From Halobacteriovoraceae bacterium (GTDB lineage: Bacteria; Bdellovibrionota; Bacteriovoracia; Bacteriovoracales; Bacteriovoracaceae): a stretch of DNA of 64,000 nucleotides. The notes under the pieces were generated by a model, which searched no databases, was not told where the DNA came from, and saw only the letters and a program-made list of their open reading frames with translations. Shown piece after piece: positions 26,929 to 36,086 of the stretch; positions within the stretch are counted from its first letter, which is position 1; every line of letters begins with the position of its first letter. The position numbers and the translations under genes were made by a program. The stretch spans positions 124,001 to 188,000 of the forward strand of contig JACKAK010000004.1 of assembly GCA_020635115.1 (NCBI GenBank), written 5' to 3'.

Positions 26929-27479
26929 CGAATTGAGGCCGTATATTCTTCAAGATCTTCTCCAAGTTCTTTAATAATGAGAGCACTCAATTTATAATCG
27001 TTTCCAGTGAGAAACAAATCAATTTTAGAACCACCTAAAGAAACATTTATCTCAAATTGGATATTTTCATTTGACCTTGACTTGAAATTACGAATTATTT
27101 TTTTTACTTTTCTCTCTAAAACCTCTTTTGAAAACTCAGGAACTATTTCTTCGGCCATATGACTAATTGTAATCGTTACAGCGTTCCACTGCGAAGATGA
27201 AATCTCAAATTTGATGATATCTTCTATTTTTAAGTCTTGAGAAAGATTAAGTTTAGTTTTCTCTCCAATTGTTTCAATTGAAGAAAGGTAGGAGTTTAAG
27301 ACCGTGGATTTTTCGCGAACAGTTAATGAATCTAAGCTTCTACCACTTATCATGAACTCCATACAAGCATTGGCAATACTTGGAGTAAAACCAATAGCTT
27401 CACTTGCAAATGTACTGTTTAAAAATAAGTAAGAAATTATGAAGAATATTTTTTTCACTATTGTCCTAATTAAATTCAC
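26925..27479 (-). CDS. Exported protein, unknown function
   Basis: 184 residues with a signal peptide (about 1-25, ending STFAS). The mature part is a mix of amphipathic helices and strands, with a predicted beta-rich centre (IQFEINVSLGGSKIDLFLTG). One cysteine. No family recognised. It converges with the symporter gene, overlapping by four bases, and is otherwise isolated. Confidence 0.6.
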   Translation of the reverse strand: MNLIRTIVKKIFFIISYLFLNSTFASEAIGFTPSIANACMEFMISGRSLDSLTVREKSTVLNSYLSSIETIGEKTKLNLSQDLKIEDIIKFEISSSQWNAVTITISHMAEEIVPEFSKEVLERKVKKIIRNFKSRSNENIQFEINVSLGGSKIDLFLTGNDYKLSALIIKELGEDLEEYTASIR

Positions 27480-27709
27480 TAAAGAAATTGGAGCTTTATC
27501 AATACAATTGAGCTATGTTATTATATATAAACAAATTTTGCTAATAACTAAATTGACCCCATGCGTTTTTGATGAAAATTTTTTATTCCCTTTGTTAAGC
27601 TTATCGTTTTAGTTAAAATAATTATTTGCCAAGTACTAAGAGTAGTTGGAAAAGAGAAGAAGAGTAGATAAAATCATCACAATGTTGAAATCAAGAAAAG
27701 GTTAGAAAG
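27480..27709. other. Intergenic region upstream of the ligase operon
   Basis: 230 AT-rich bases between divergent genes. It must hold the promoters of both; I see no convincing -35/-10 pair, operator palindrome or terminator. Confidence 0.4.
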
Positions 27710-28417
27710 TTGAGTGTAAAGTTAAATGTTAATATGAAAAATCAACCTGATTATACGACTTGTGGCCCTACAAGTTTGCATGCAGTTTATTCTTTCTATA
27801 ATGATAAAATAGGCCTGGAGCAAATTGTTGATGATATTAATCAATTTGATCAAGGAGGCGGAACACTTGCCGTAATATTAGGTAAGCATGCGATCAAAAG
27901 AGGTTATCATGCTACAATGTTTTGTTTTAATATAAAAGTTTTTGATCCTTCTTGGTTTGAAAAAGGAAACGATTTTATTCGGAAGTGTATCAATAAGAGC
28001 ATTGATACAGGAAAAATGTCAGAAAAAAGACTTTTTACACTTAAGGAGTATGAGGAGTACTTAAGATTTGGGGGAGATTTAAAGTTTAGAGATCTTTCTC
28101 AAGAATTATTAAAATCTGTTCTAGATACTAAAGTACCAATTTTAACAGGGTTAAGTTCTACTTGGCTCTATAGAGATAAAAGAGAGGACCCAATAAAAAA
28201 TGAATATGACGACATCTTGGGATCACCTGCTGGGCATTTTGTTATCATTGATGGATATGAAAACAACGGGCAGTTTTCCATATGTGATCCCTATCAAAAG
28301 AATCCAATAAATTCTACGAATCATTACTTAATTAACGGAGATAGGTTGATAAACTCTATATTATTGGGAATATCTTCCTATGATGGAAATCTACTTATAA
28401 TTGAGAAAAAGAAATGA
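27710..28417 (+). CDS. C39-like cysteine peptidase / amidase of a peptide-ligase operon
   Basis: 235 residues. The papain-like C39 pattern is present: catalytic Cys in DYTTCGPTSLHAVYSFY (near 19), His in SPAGHFVIIDGYE (near 180) and Asp in ICDPYQKNP (near 195). No signal peptide or membrane segment, so it acts in the cytoplasm rather than as a transporter leader peptidase. The start is a TTG at 27710; an ATG at codon 8 is the alternative. Its stop overlaps the ATP-grasp gene by four bases. In related gene sets such peptidases are thought to process or release the product of the ligases; that role is inference. Confidence 0.82.
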   Translation: MSVKLNVNMKNQPDYTTCGPTSLHAVYSFYNDKIGLEQIVDDINQFDQGGGTLAVILGKHAIKRGYHATMFCFNIKVFDPSWFEKGNDFIRKCINKSIDTGKMSEKRLFTLKEYEEYLRFGGDLKFRDLSQELLKSVLDTKVPILTGLSSTWLYRDKREDPIKNEYDDILGSPAGHFVIIDGYENNGQFSICDPYQKNPINSTNHYLINGDRLINSILLGISSYDGNLLIIEKKK

Positions 28418-29874
28418 ATAAAAACATTATTATAGTGAACGATTCACTTGTAGAAAAATTCAAAAAATCAGGAGCTCTTGTTAGAAGTCCTATGGATTAT
28501 ATTCTGGGAGAATTTGAAAGAGATAAGAAATACCATATATTTAATCTCTCTTCGAATATGGGCTATCAAGAGAAAGGTTATTATGTATCCTTACTTGCGG
28601 AGGCCAGAAAAGATAAAATATTTCCTTCGGCCAGATGTATTCAAGATTTGAATGACAAACGTATAAATAAAGTTTTATCTGAAGATATTAATACACTCAC
28701 TCAGGCAAATCTAAGAAATATAAAATCAGACAAATTTGAATTAAGTATATATTTTGGAAAAAATATCACCTCTTCTTATAACAAACTATCTTGGGAGTTA
28801 TTTCGATTAGTCCAGGCCCCATTATTTAGAGTGTTTTTTGAAAAAAAGAATTCCTGGGAAATAAAGAAGATTTCACTACTTAGGCCTTCAGAAATTAGTG
28901 AATACCATTTGGATTTTTTAATTGAATCATCCAAAAATTATTTTGAAGAAGGGAAGTTTAGCAGATCCAGCAATAGTAAATACAAATATGATCTCGCAAT
29001 TCTGTATGATGAAAACGAGGTCTATCCCCCAAGTGACAAGAAAGCAATTAAAAACTTTGTTAATGCATTTCAGAAAAATGGGATTAAAACATATTTAATC
29101 CAAAATAGTGAAAAACCAGATATCAATAATTATGATGCACTATTTATTCGTGAAACTACAAATGTAACTCATCATACATATAGACTCTCAAGAAGTGCAG
29201 AAATTGAAAGATTAGTTGTTATAGATGATCCTGACTCAATTGTTCGTTGTACAAATAAAATTTACCTTGAACAATTACTAGAAAGATTAAAAATTAAACG
29301 CCCTAGAACAATCATATTAGATCCTAAGAAGTATGCAAAAGGACATTGGGAAATTAAATTTCCATGCGTTATTAAAAAACCAGATTCAGCGTTTTCTCAA
29401 GGAGTTCACAAAGCAAGTACAGTTGAAGAACTCGATAACATCGCAAAAGAGCTTTTTAAAAAAACTGAACTACTACTTATCCAGGAATACGTACCTACAG
29501 ACTTCGATTGGAGGGTTGGAATTTTAAATGGTGAAATCTTGTACGTATGTAAATACTTTATGGCCAAGGGACATTGGCAAATTATCAACAATAAGGATGG
29601 AAAGTTTGATGAGGGGGGATTTGAATGTATTGATCCTATCAGTGCACCTGAAAAAGTCATCAAAATTGCTCTTAAAGTTGCAAGTGAAATTGGAATTGGA
29701 CTTTACGGTGTAGATCTAAAGCAAAAAGGTGAAGATATTTATTTTATAGAGATCAATGATAACCCAAGTATAGAGGCCGGTGTCGAAGACAAACTTTTGG
29801 GGGACGAACTTTATGATAGGGTTGCAAAATTCTTTTTGAGAGAATGTAATAGAAAAAGAGGAATTCATGTCTGA
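28414..29874 (+). CDS. RimK-like ATP-grasp amide ligase with RLAN-type N-terminus
   Basis: 486 residues. The N-terminal about 190 residues resemble the RLAN domain found before some RimK-like ligases (NLSSNMGYQEKGYYVSLLAE is its hallmark). The ATP-grasp part spans about 285-480: FPCVIKKPDSAFSQGV (ATP-binding Lys), LLIQEYVPTDFDWRVGILNG (the E-DWR motif of RimK), and GVDLKQKGEDIYFIEINDNP with the metal-binding Glu and Asn. RimK-type enzymes join carboxylates to amines using ATP, typically adding amino acids. It overlaps both neighbours. The substrate is unknown. Confidence 0.9.
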   Translation: MNKNIIIVNDSLVEKFKKSGALVRSPMDYILGEFERDKKYHIFNLSSNMGYQEKGYYVSLLAEARKDKIFPSARCIQDLNDKRINKVLSEDINTLTQANLRNIKSDKFELSIYFGKNITSSYNKLSWELFRLVQAPLFRVFFEKKNSWEIKKISLLRPSEISEYHLDFLIESSKNYFEEGKFSRSSNSKYKYDLAILYDENEVYPPSDKKAIKNFVNAFQKNGIKTYLIQNSEKPDINNYDALFIRETTNVTHHTYRLSRSAEIERLVVIDDPDSIVRCTNKIYLEQLLERLKIKRPRTIILDPKKYAKGHWEIKFPCVIKKPDSAFSQGVHKASTVEELDNIAKELFKKTELLLIQEYVPTDFDWRVGILNGEILYVCKYFMAKGHWQIINNKDGKFDEGGFECIDPISAPEKVIKIALKVASEIGIGLYGVDLKQKGEDIYFIEINDNPSIEAGVEDKLLGDELYDRVAKFFLRECNRKRGIHV

Positions 29875-31066
29875 TCATTTTGAATTATTTTCAGTTTATG
29901 GCATAGAAGCAGAGTACATGATCGTTGATAAAGACTCCCTAAAAGTGAGAGCGATCGCTGATGAAATCTTAAAAGAATTAAACCATGGAGAGATTTGCAA
30001 TGAGGTTGATCTAGGCAAAGTGAGTTGGTCGAATGAATTAGTAAATCATGTGCTAGAAATAAAATGTACAGAACCTGAGTCATCTTTAAAAGATTTAGAT
30101 ATTGTTTTCCATAGGTCAGTGAAAGAAGTCCAAAAATTGTTAGATAAATGGAATTCTACTCTTATGCCCACGGCCATGAATCCATGGTTTGATCCTTTCA
30201 AAGAAACTGTTTTATGGCCTCATGGACAGCAAGAGATTTACAATCTTTATAATCAAATTTTTGACTGCAAAGGACATGGATGGTCAAATCTACAGTCTAT
30301 ACATATAAATCTTCCTTATAAAAATGAAGTAGAATTTATTAAATTGCATTCAGCTATCAGGTTAATTCTTCCACTCATCCCGTATTTTGCGGCCAGTTCA
30401 CCATTTTATGAAAACAAGAAACAAAGGTATGCTGATAATAGATTGGCCTTCTATGAGAAAAATCAGGCCAAGGTTCCTTCAATCATTGGTAATATTATTC
30501 CAGAAAATGTTAAGTCATTTAATGATTATGAGAATATTTTGAAAGGAATTTATCAAGATATAGATCAGTATGATCCTACAAAAACACTTCAAAATCCTTG
30601 GCTCAATTCCAGGGCCGCAATACCCAAATTTGATGTCGGAGCTATTGAGATACGTTTAATGGACATTCAAGAATCCCCTTATATGGATTATGTCATTATT
30701 AATCTTATTGTTGAAATGGTTAAGTTTATCTGTGAAAAAGGTAACAATTTTAAAAATGAAAAAAATTTCTCTGATAGATATTTAAGAGAAGTATATGACC
30801 AGTCAAAAGAATTTTCTCCTACATGCAATCTTGATAATTATTTTAATTTGCTTGAAATAAACTCAGAAGAAAAAACATTTGAAGAACTTAGAAAAAAAAT
30901 TATTGAGAAATTTTCAAGCGATATGGATAAAAGATATGCTCGAGGATTGAACATTTTAAAAGAAAGTGGATCTTTAGCGCAAAGGTTAGTGAAAAATAAT
31001 CTATCAACCCAAATGTATAAAGATTTAATTCTTTGTCTAAATGAAAATATACCCTATGAAATCTAA
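29867..31066 (+). CDS. Glutamate-cysteine ligase family 2 (GCS2/YbdK-like) carboxylate-amine ligase
   Basis: 399 residues. The N-terminal YGIEAEYMIVDKDSL is the GCS-fold start with metal-binding Glu residues, and WSNLQSIHINLPY, FAASSPFYENKKQRYADNR and FDVGAIEIRLMDIQESP match GCS2/YbdK signatures. The fold uses ATP to form a gamma- or alpha-amide bond. With an ATP-grasp ligase next door, two successive amide bonds are likely. GAGGAATTC precedes the ATG, which overlaps the upstream gene by eight bases. Confidence 0.87.
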   Translation: MSDHFELFSVYGIEAEYMIVDKDSLKVRAIADEILKELNHGEICNEVDLGKVSWSNELVNHVLEIKCTEPESSLKDLDIVFHRSVKEVQKLLDKWNSTLMPTAMNPWFDPFKETVLWPHGQQEIYNLYNQIFDCKGHGWSNLQSIHINLPYKNEVEFIKLHSAIRLILPLIPYFAASSPFYENKKQRYADNRLAFYEKNQAKVPSIIGNIIPENVKSFNDYENILKGIYQDIDQYDPTKTLQNPWLNSRAAIPKFDVGAIEIRLMDIQESPYMDYVIINLIVEMVKFICEKGNNFKNEKNFSDRYLREVYDQSKEFSPTCNLDNYFNLLEINSEEKTFEELRKKIIEKFSSDMDKRYARGLNILKESGSLAQRLVKNNLSTQMYKDLILCLNENIPYEI

Positions 31067-31721
31067 GGTTATTATTAGCTGTGAGCATGGGGGAGCAGAA
31101 ATCCCCAAGTTTTTAAATTCATCTGTAAAGATTCCCAAAAACGTTTTAGAAAGTCATCGTGGGCTAGATAAAGGTGCACTTGATATTGCAAAAAAATTGG
31201 GCAAAAAAATTCGATCAACGCCGATTTTAAATAAAATGACTCGACTAGTGATTGATTTTAATCGGTCACTACATAATTATAATGTTTTTAGCAAATTTTC
31301 TAAAAATCTTGATAATATATTGAAAGAAAAGTTAATTGAATTACATTCAAAACATAGAGCTAAGATTTTCAAACAAATTTCAAAAAATACCATTCATCTA
31401 TCAGTTCATTCATTTACACCTAAGATGAATGGAGTGATGAGAAACTGTGAATTCTCTATTCTTTTTGATCCAAAGAGAGCGGATGAGAGACATTTGGCCC
31501 TTGAAATAAAAAAGAAATTATCTAAATTAGGTATAAAGTGTAGATTTAACTACCCTTACTTGGGAAAATCTGATGGGGTAACAACTCATTTTCGAAAAAT
31601 ATTCTTAGAAGGCTATCTCGGACTAGAGCTTGAGTTTAATCAAAGAATTGTTAACCATAAAAATAAGGTTGAGACGATACTAGATGTTGTATGTGAATCT
31701 TCAAATGAATTTAAATTTTAG
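31041..31721 (+). CDS. N-formylglutamate amidohydrolase family protein
   Basis: 226 residues. KVIISCEHGGAEIPK near the N-terminus and HRGLDKGALDIAKKL, LVIDFNRSLHN and HLSVHSFTPKM carry the zinc-binding His/Glu/Asp pattern of the FGase family (related to zinc carboxypeptidases). The family hydrolyses N-acyl glutamate or related amides. It overlaps the GCS2 gene by 26 bases; a second ATG five codons on (31056) reduces this. As the last gene of the operon it may trim or recycle the ligated product. Confidence 0.85.
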   Translation: MKIYPMKSKVIISCEHGGAEIPKFLNSSVKIPKNVLESHRGLDKGALDIAKKLGKKIRSTPILNKMTRLVIDFNRSLHNYNVFSKFSKNLDNILKEKLIELHSKHRAKIFKQISKNTIHLSVHSFTPKMNGVMRNCEFSILFDPKRADERHLALEIKKKLSKLGIKCRFNYPYLGKSDGVTTHFRKIFLEGYLGLELEFNQRIVNHKNKVETILDVVCESSNEFKF

Positions 31722-31732
31722 AAAAACTTCAA

Positions 31733-32788
31733 CTAAAACCATTTCTTCTTTTTAAAGATAAAAAGAAGTGTTACTCCTGTGAAAAATAAAAGACCCAAGA
31801 GATAAAAATAACCATATTGCCACTTAAGTTCAGGCATATATTCAAAATTCATCCCGTATATTCCAGTGATGAAGGTAAGTGGAATAAAGATTGAAGCAAA
31901 AACGGTTAAGTATTTCATGACACTATTCATTTTATTATTGATGGAGGAAAGATGCATTTCAATAAGTCCAGAGACAATGTCGCGAATTGTTTCAACTGAT
32001 TCATAAATTTGTATACAATGATCATGTACGTCACGAAAATAAAGCGAAGTTTTTTCACTGATAAAAGGGTGTTCATCACGATTTAGTGCGGAGATAAAAT
32101 CTCTGACCGGAGAAATCACTCTACGAATGTAGAGAAGTTCTTTTTTTAGCCAATGGATATCTTGAATAGTATTTTTGTTTTCTTCAATTTTATCTTCAAT
32201 TTGTTCTAATTCAATTTCTAATCTATCAATAACTTTGAAATACTCATCAACGACTGAATCAATCAGACAGTAAAATAAGTAATCAGGGCCCATTTTGCGG
32301 ATTCTGCCCTTGTTCTGATGAATTCTTTCTCGAATACTGTTAAATACATCTCCCGGAAATTCTTGAAATGTGACTACTAAATTTTCTAGTAGGATGATGC
32401 TCAGTTGATCTTTTGTGAAAGTTTCTTCATTTTCATCGAAAACAATCATTTTTAACGTGGCGAAAATATACTCATCTGTGATTTCAACTTTTGGTCTCTG
32501 AGTAGTATTTAAAATATCCTCAGTAATTAAGGGATGAATATTGAAAAAATCTCCGACTGTTCTGATAAGTTCTACATCATGTACTCCATCTATATTGACC
32601 CAAGAAATCGATCTATTTGTTAAAGTACTTGTGCAATCTAGAATATTGTCAATTGAAACTCTCTTTGAGTTTTCTTCATCATATTCTATAAGTTCAATTT
32701 GAACTTTTGTGCTTGGAGATTGATTTCCAACGTATACAAGGCTCCCTGGGACCATTCCTGACTTATCAGATTTTTTTTCAACTTTCAT
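31733..32788 (-). CDS. corA: CorA family magnesium/cobalt transporter
   Basis: 351 residues. A large cytoplasmic N-terminal domain (about 1-285) with a long helix (DRLEIELEQIEDKIEENKNT) is followed by two membrane helices at the C-terminus and the signature GIYGMNFEYMPE between them (GMN motif). C-terminal basic residues (KKKKWF) end the protein. CorA makes a pentameric divalent-cation channel in the inner membrane. Single gene facing the ligase operon, 11 bases from its last stop. Confidence 0.94.
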   Translation of the reverse strand: MKVEKKSDKSGMVPGSLVYVGNQSPSTKVQIELIEYDEENSKRVSIDNILDCTSTLTNRSISWVNIDGVHDVELIRTVGDFFNIHPLITEDILNTTQRPKVEITDEYIFATLKMIVFDENEETFTKDQLSIILLENLVVTFQEFPGDVFNSIRERIHQNKGRIRKMGPDYLFYCLIDSVVDEYFKVIDRLEIELEQIEDKIEENKNTIQDIHWLKKELLYIRRVISPVRDFISALNRDEHPFISEKTSLYFRDVHDHCIQIYESVETIRDIVSGLIEMHLSSINNKMNSVMKYLTVFASIFIPLTFITGIYGMNFEYMPELKWQYGYFYLLGLLFFTGVTLLFIFKKKKWF

Positions 32789-33020
32789 ATTAATCCTAAA
32801 CGTATCGCAATTTTACTCTAATATATTGTTATTGATCAATTTATGATAGTGAATTTCTTTAGAAGGTTCATATTTTTAGATTTAATAGACTGAATGCACA
32901 AAACTTGGAATTGTAATAGAAATTTTTTTTAGATACAATTGATGTCAATTTTCAGAAACAAAATGTTAAAATCGGTTCAATTCCGTACTCAATATTAGAG
33001 TTAAGAAATAGGAATTTTAG

Positions 33021-36000
33021 ATGATATTTTTGAGAAAAAATAGATTTATTGAATTTTGCATAATTACTTCGACTATTTTCTTTTTTTCTACCAGTTCCTA
33101 TTCAAGCACATGTAGGAATTCAGAAATTCAAAAAAAATACGAAATTGTCTCAGATAATTTTTTGAAAGAATCAGAAAAAATCCATAAATTATTAGTTGGT
33201 GAAAAAGTAGAAAATTATACGATTCAATCCATATTTGGAATTGATTTTGATGTAAAAAAAACGGATGAATACATTCAAAAACAAATTAGTATAATTCAAG
33301 ACCAAGAGGGAGTTTTTTTAGAAAACAAAACTCTATCCGAGTGCTTAGTTCAATTAGGTAAAAATGAGCAAAATAAAAAGCTCAAAGAATTGACAGTAAA
33401 CTTAATCAATCAGAAGATTGAGCTTTTAAAAAGAAATCAAACTCTTAACGATACTTTACGTGAATCTCATATTACTGAAAGTACATTACCTGAAATTAGA
33501 GAGAAAATAGACAGAGATTCAGCTCAAGCTCGAATTGTAAAAGAAAACCTAGAAGATTCCCTAATCAAAAAACAAAGTGAAACTTTTAAAGAAAAAAGTA
33601 CTAAAAAAAGAGAAGTTCTAGAATATGAAAATACTTTAACAAAAATTAAAATCGAATTACTTAATTTAAAAATTGAAATAAACTCAGGCCTTGAAATCAA
33701 AATCAATCAATTTGAAAAATCAACCTCTGAGATTAGAGAGATAGCAAAACAAATTGAAGATAAAGATACTAAAGCATTAATTCAAAATTTTGAAGAAATT
33801 GAGAAAATCTGGCTTTCATTGGCCAGTGAAGATTACTTTAATCTTTTTAGCGCAAATATCTCTTTAAAACTACCTCAAATCCCTGAAAGTCTCAATCAAG
33901 ACAAATTTAAAGACGACATCTCTGATTCTATCAAACTCAGAGATGAAATCATTCTTTTAAGAAAAGAAATTATAAAAAATTATTCAGATAAAATAAACCA
34001 AGAACTACGACTTCTCAATCACCTTGTTGCAAGTAGTAATTCAATTAGAGAAAATATTTTCAGAAAGTTAGGGAGTTCTTTTTTCTTCAAATCACTTTTA
34101 AAATTTCAATCTTATAAAATGATAAAAAATGAAGTGAGCTCTGCTCCCTATAGAGCTGTTAGTTTTATTTATTCAAAATATCTCGCTTTTAGAGAACAAC
34201 TTTCTTTAGGAAAGGAAGGTATTTTGACTTTGATGACTAAATTATTTTCACTCATAATATTAGCAATTTCTTTTTTTTCATTAAGATATTTATTTAATAA
34301 AACGAATGAAAACGTAGATAAAATTTTTAAATATTTATTTGAAAGGAAAATTCGTTCATTCATTATAAGGAAGCTTTTCATTATTTGGAATAAAATAAAA
34401 GACAGTACTGTGCCTATTTTATGGTTAATAGTATTGGCCATCTATCAAAAATATCGTCCAGACAATGGTCTTAGTTTAATAATAAGGGCCTTGGAAGTAT
34501 ACTTGGTTTCTATAATATTAAAATCAATGTTAACAATATTTTTAGGGACAATTTCAAGGTTAGATATTGCAAATTTCTCAAAATTTAAAATAAAGGCCAA
34601 TGAGACATCGAATAAGTTTAAAAATATTTTTCTTTTCTATTTTTTTACCATGATTATTATTGAGGCCACTATTGGTAAGGTTTACCTTTATACAATACTA
34701 AATTACTTTGTACTCATCTACTCCCTATTTCTTTTCTTTAACGAAACCTCTCATTGGGAAAATGAGTTTAGAAAATACTCAGAAAAAATGTTCTCAGGGA
34801 TAATTGTAGAAAAATATTTTAGATTTTTAGATTTATGTCCTTCAAAGTTGAGGGCATCTTTTTTATTTGTATTTATTATTTTACTTATTTTTTTCGATAT
34901 TATTATTGGGCTTACTGAGAATTTTGAAATTTCAAAAAAAATATCGGCCAATCTCTTTAAAAAACAAATTGAAAAAATTGAAGCTGAAGATGGTGCTGAT
35001 GATAAAATACCATCGAGTTATAAAGAACAATTTTCCTTTAAATCAATATCATCAGAAGATGAGTATGTTACAAATGGACAAGGTCTTGAAGAAAAAATTA
35101 TTTTAGAAATTGATGAATGGTTAGATGATAGGTCTGATGAACATTCATTAGTGGTTTATGGGGACAAGGGAATTGGTAAAACGACTTTACTAAAAAAAGT
35201 TGGATCTACTCTGGAAAAGAGTGATAGATTAAATGTTAAATATACAAAAATGCCTGCTAAAACAGTTTCACTAGAAGCAATGAACAGTTTTTTATATTCA
35301 ATATTTTTTAATGAGGCAACTACTCAAAGTTTGCATCTCTATGAATTTGACCAAAAACTTGAAAAAAATACAGTCGTGATTATAGACGAATGCCAGAATC
35401 TATTTTTATCACATACTGGAGGATTTGAGGCCTATTATTTATTGATAAATCTTATAAATCTTAATACTGAAAAAATATTTTGGATAATGTCATTTAATAA
35501 ATATAGCTGGCTATATTTAGATCGGGCATTTGGTAGAAATCAATTTTTCAGAAATGTTTTTGAATTACAAGGATGGAGTGATTCAGCAATAAAAGATTTA
35601 ATAATGAAACGGCATGTAAAAACAGGCGTAAAACTTTCTTTTGACTTGTTAATTAGTGCAACCAGATCACAAGATGAGATAGATAAGTATTCCTCAATCG
35701 AATCGAAATTTTTTAAATTACTTTGGGAATTATCTAGGGGAAATCCAAGGGCAGCGCTCTATTTGTGGATGTCGGCGCTTTCAAGAAAAAGTAAAAACGT
35801 ATTTAATGTTTATATCCCAAAAGAATCAGGGCTTGATGGTATTGAGAAAATGCCTGATGAATTAATGTTTGTCATCGCACATGTTTTAAAACACGAGAAC
35901 CTTTCGTCTTCTGAAATTGAGATGACAACGAACCTTCAAAAGGGTCTTGTTCGTAACGCCATAAAACTTGCTCTTGAGAAGAAGTTCTTTTTTAAGGATG

Positions 36001-36086
36001 AACGCGGACGCTACATGGTAGATATTTCTACACAATATGGACTTACTAAATACTTAAGAGTGAAAAATTTTATTTATGGAAACTGA
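33021..36086 (+). CDS. Membrane protein: periplasmic coiled coil, membrane region and cytoplasmic P-loop ATPase, paired with MscS
   Basis: 1021 residues. In order: signal peptide (about 1-29, ending SSYSS), a long charged helical region with coiled-coil pattern (about 30-390), six or so membrane segments between about 400 and 630 (IILAISFFSL, VPILWLIVLAIY, YLVSIILKSMLTIFLG, LFYFFTMIIIEA, LYTILNYFVLIYSLFLFF, FLFVFIILLIFFDIIIGL), then a cytoplasmic ATPase with Walker A GDKGIGKT near 715 and Walker B VVIIDECQN near 785, and a C-terminal winged-helix-like stretch (about 955-1010, LSSSEIEMTTNLQKGLVRNA). The N-terminal half recalls the periplasmic helical part of MscK/MscM; the ATPase half recalls ExeA/ORC-type P-loop proteins. 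Its stop overlaps the MscS gene start by 11 bases, so the two are probably subunits of one channel complex. Confidence 0.75.
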   Translation: MIFLRKNRFIEFCIITSTIFFFSTSSYSSTCRNSEIQKKYEIVSDNFLKESEKIHKLLVGEKVENYTIQSIFGIDFDVKKTDEYIQKQISIIQDQEGVFLENKTLSECLVQLGKNEQNKKLKELTVNLINQKIELLKRNQTLNDTLRESHITESTLPEIREKIDRDSAQARIVKENLEDSLIKKQSETFKEKSTKKREVLEYENTLTKIKIELLNLKIEINSGLEIKINQFEKSTSEIREIAKQIEDKDTKALIQNFEEIEKIWLSLASEDYFNLFSANISLKLPQIPESLNQDKFKDDISDSIKLRDEIILLRKEIIKNYSDKINQELRLLNHLVASSNSIRENIFRKLGSSFFFKSLLKFQSYKMIKNEVSSAPYRAVSFIYSKYLAFREQLSLGKEGILTLMTKLFSLIILAISFFSLRYLFNKTNENVDKIFKYLFERKIRSFIIRKLFIIWNKIKDSTVPILWLIVLAIYQKYRPDNGLSLIIRALEVYLVSIILKSMLTIFLGTISRLDIANFSKFKIKANETSNKFKNIFLFYFFTMIIIEATIGKVYLYTILNYFVLIYSLFLFFNETSHWENEFRKYSEKMFSGIIVEKYFRFLDLCPSKLRASFLFVFIILLIFFDIIIGLTENFEISKKISANLFKKQIEKIEAEDGADDKIPSSYKEQFSFKSISSEDEYVTNGQGLEEKIILEIDEWLDDRSDEHSLVVYGDKGIGKTTLLKKVGSTLEKSDRLNVKYTKMPAKTVSLEAMNSFLYSIFFNEATTQSLHLYEFDQKLEKNTVVIIDECQNLFLSHTGGFEAYYLLINLINLNTEKIFWIMSFNKYSWLYLDRAFGRNQFFRNVFELQGWSDSAIKDLIMKRHVKTGVKLSFDLLISATRSQDEIDKYSSIESKFFKLLWELSRGNPRAALYLWMSALSRKSKNVFNVYIPKESGLDGIEKMPDELMFVIAHVLKHENLSSSEIEMTTNLQKGLVRNAIKLALEKKFFFKDERGRYMVDISTQYGLTKYLRVKNFIYGN

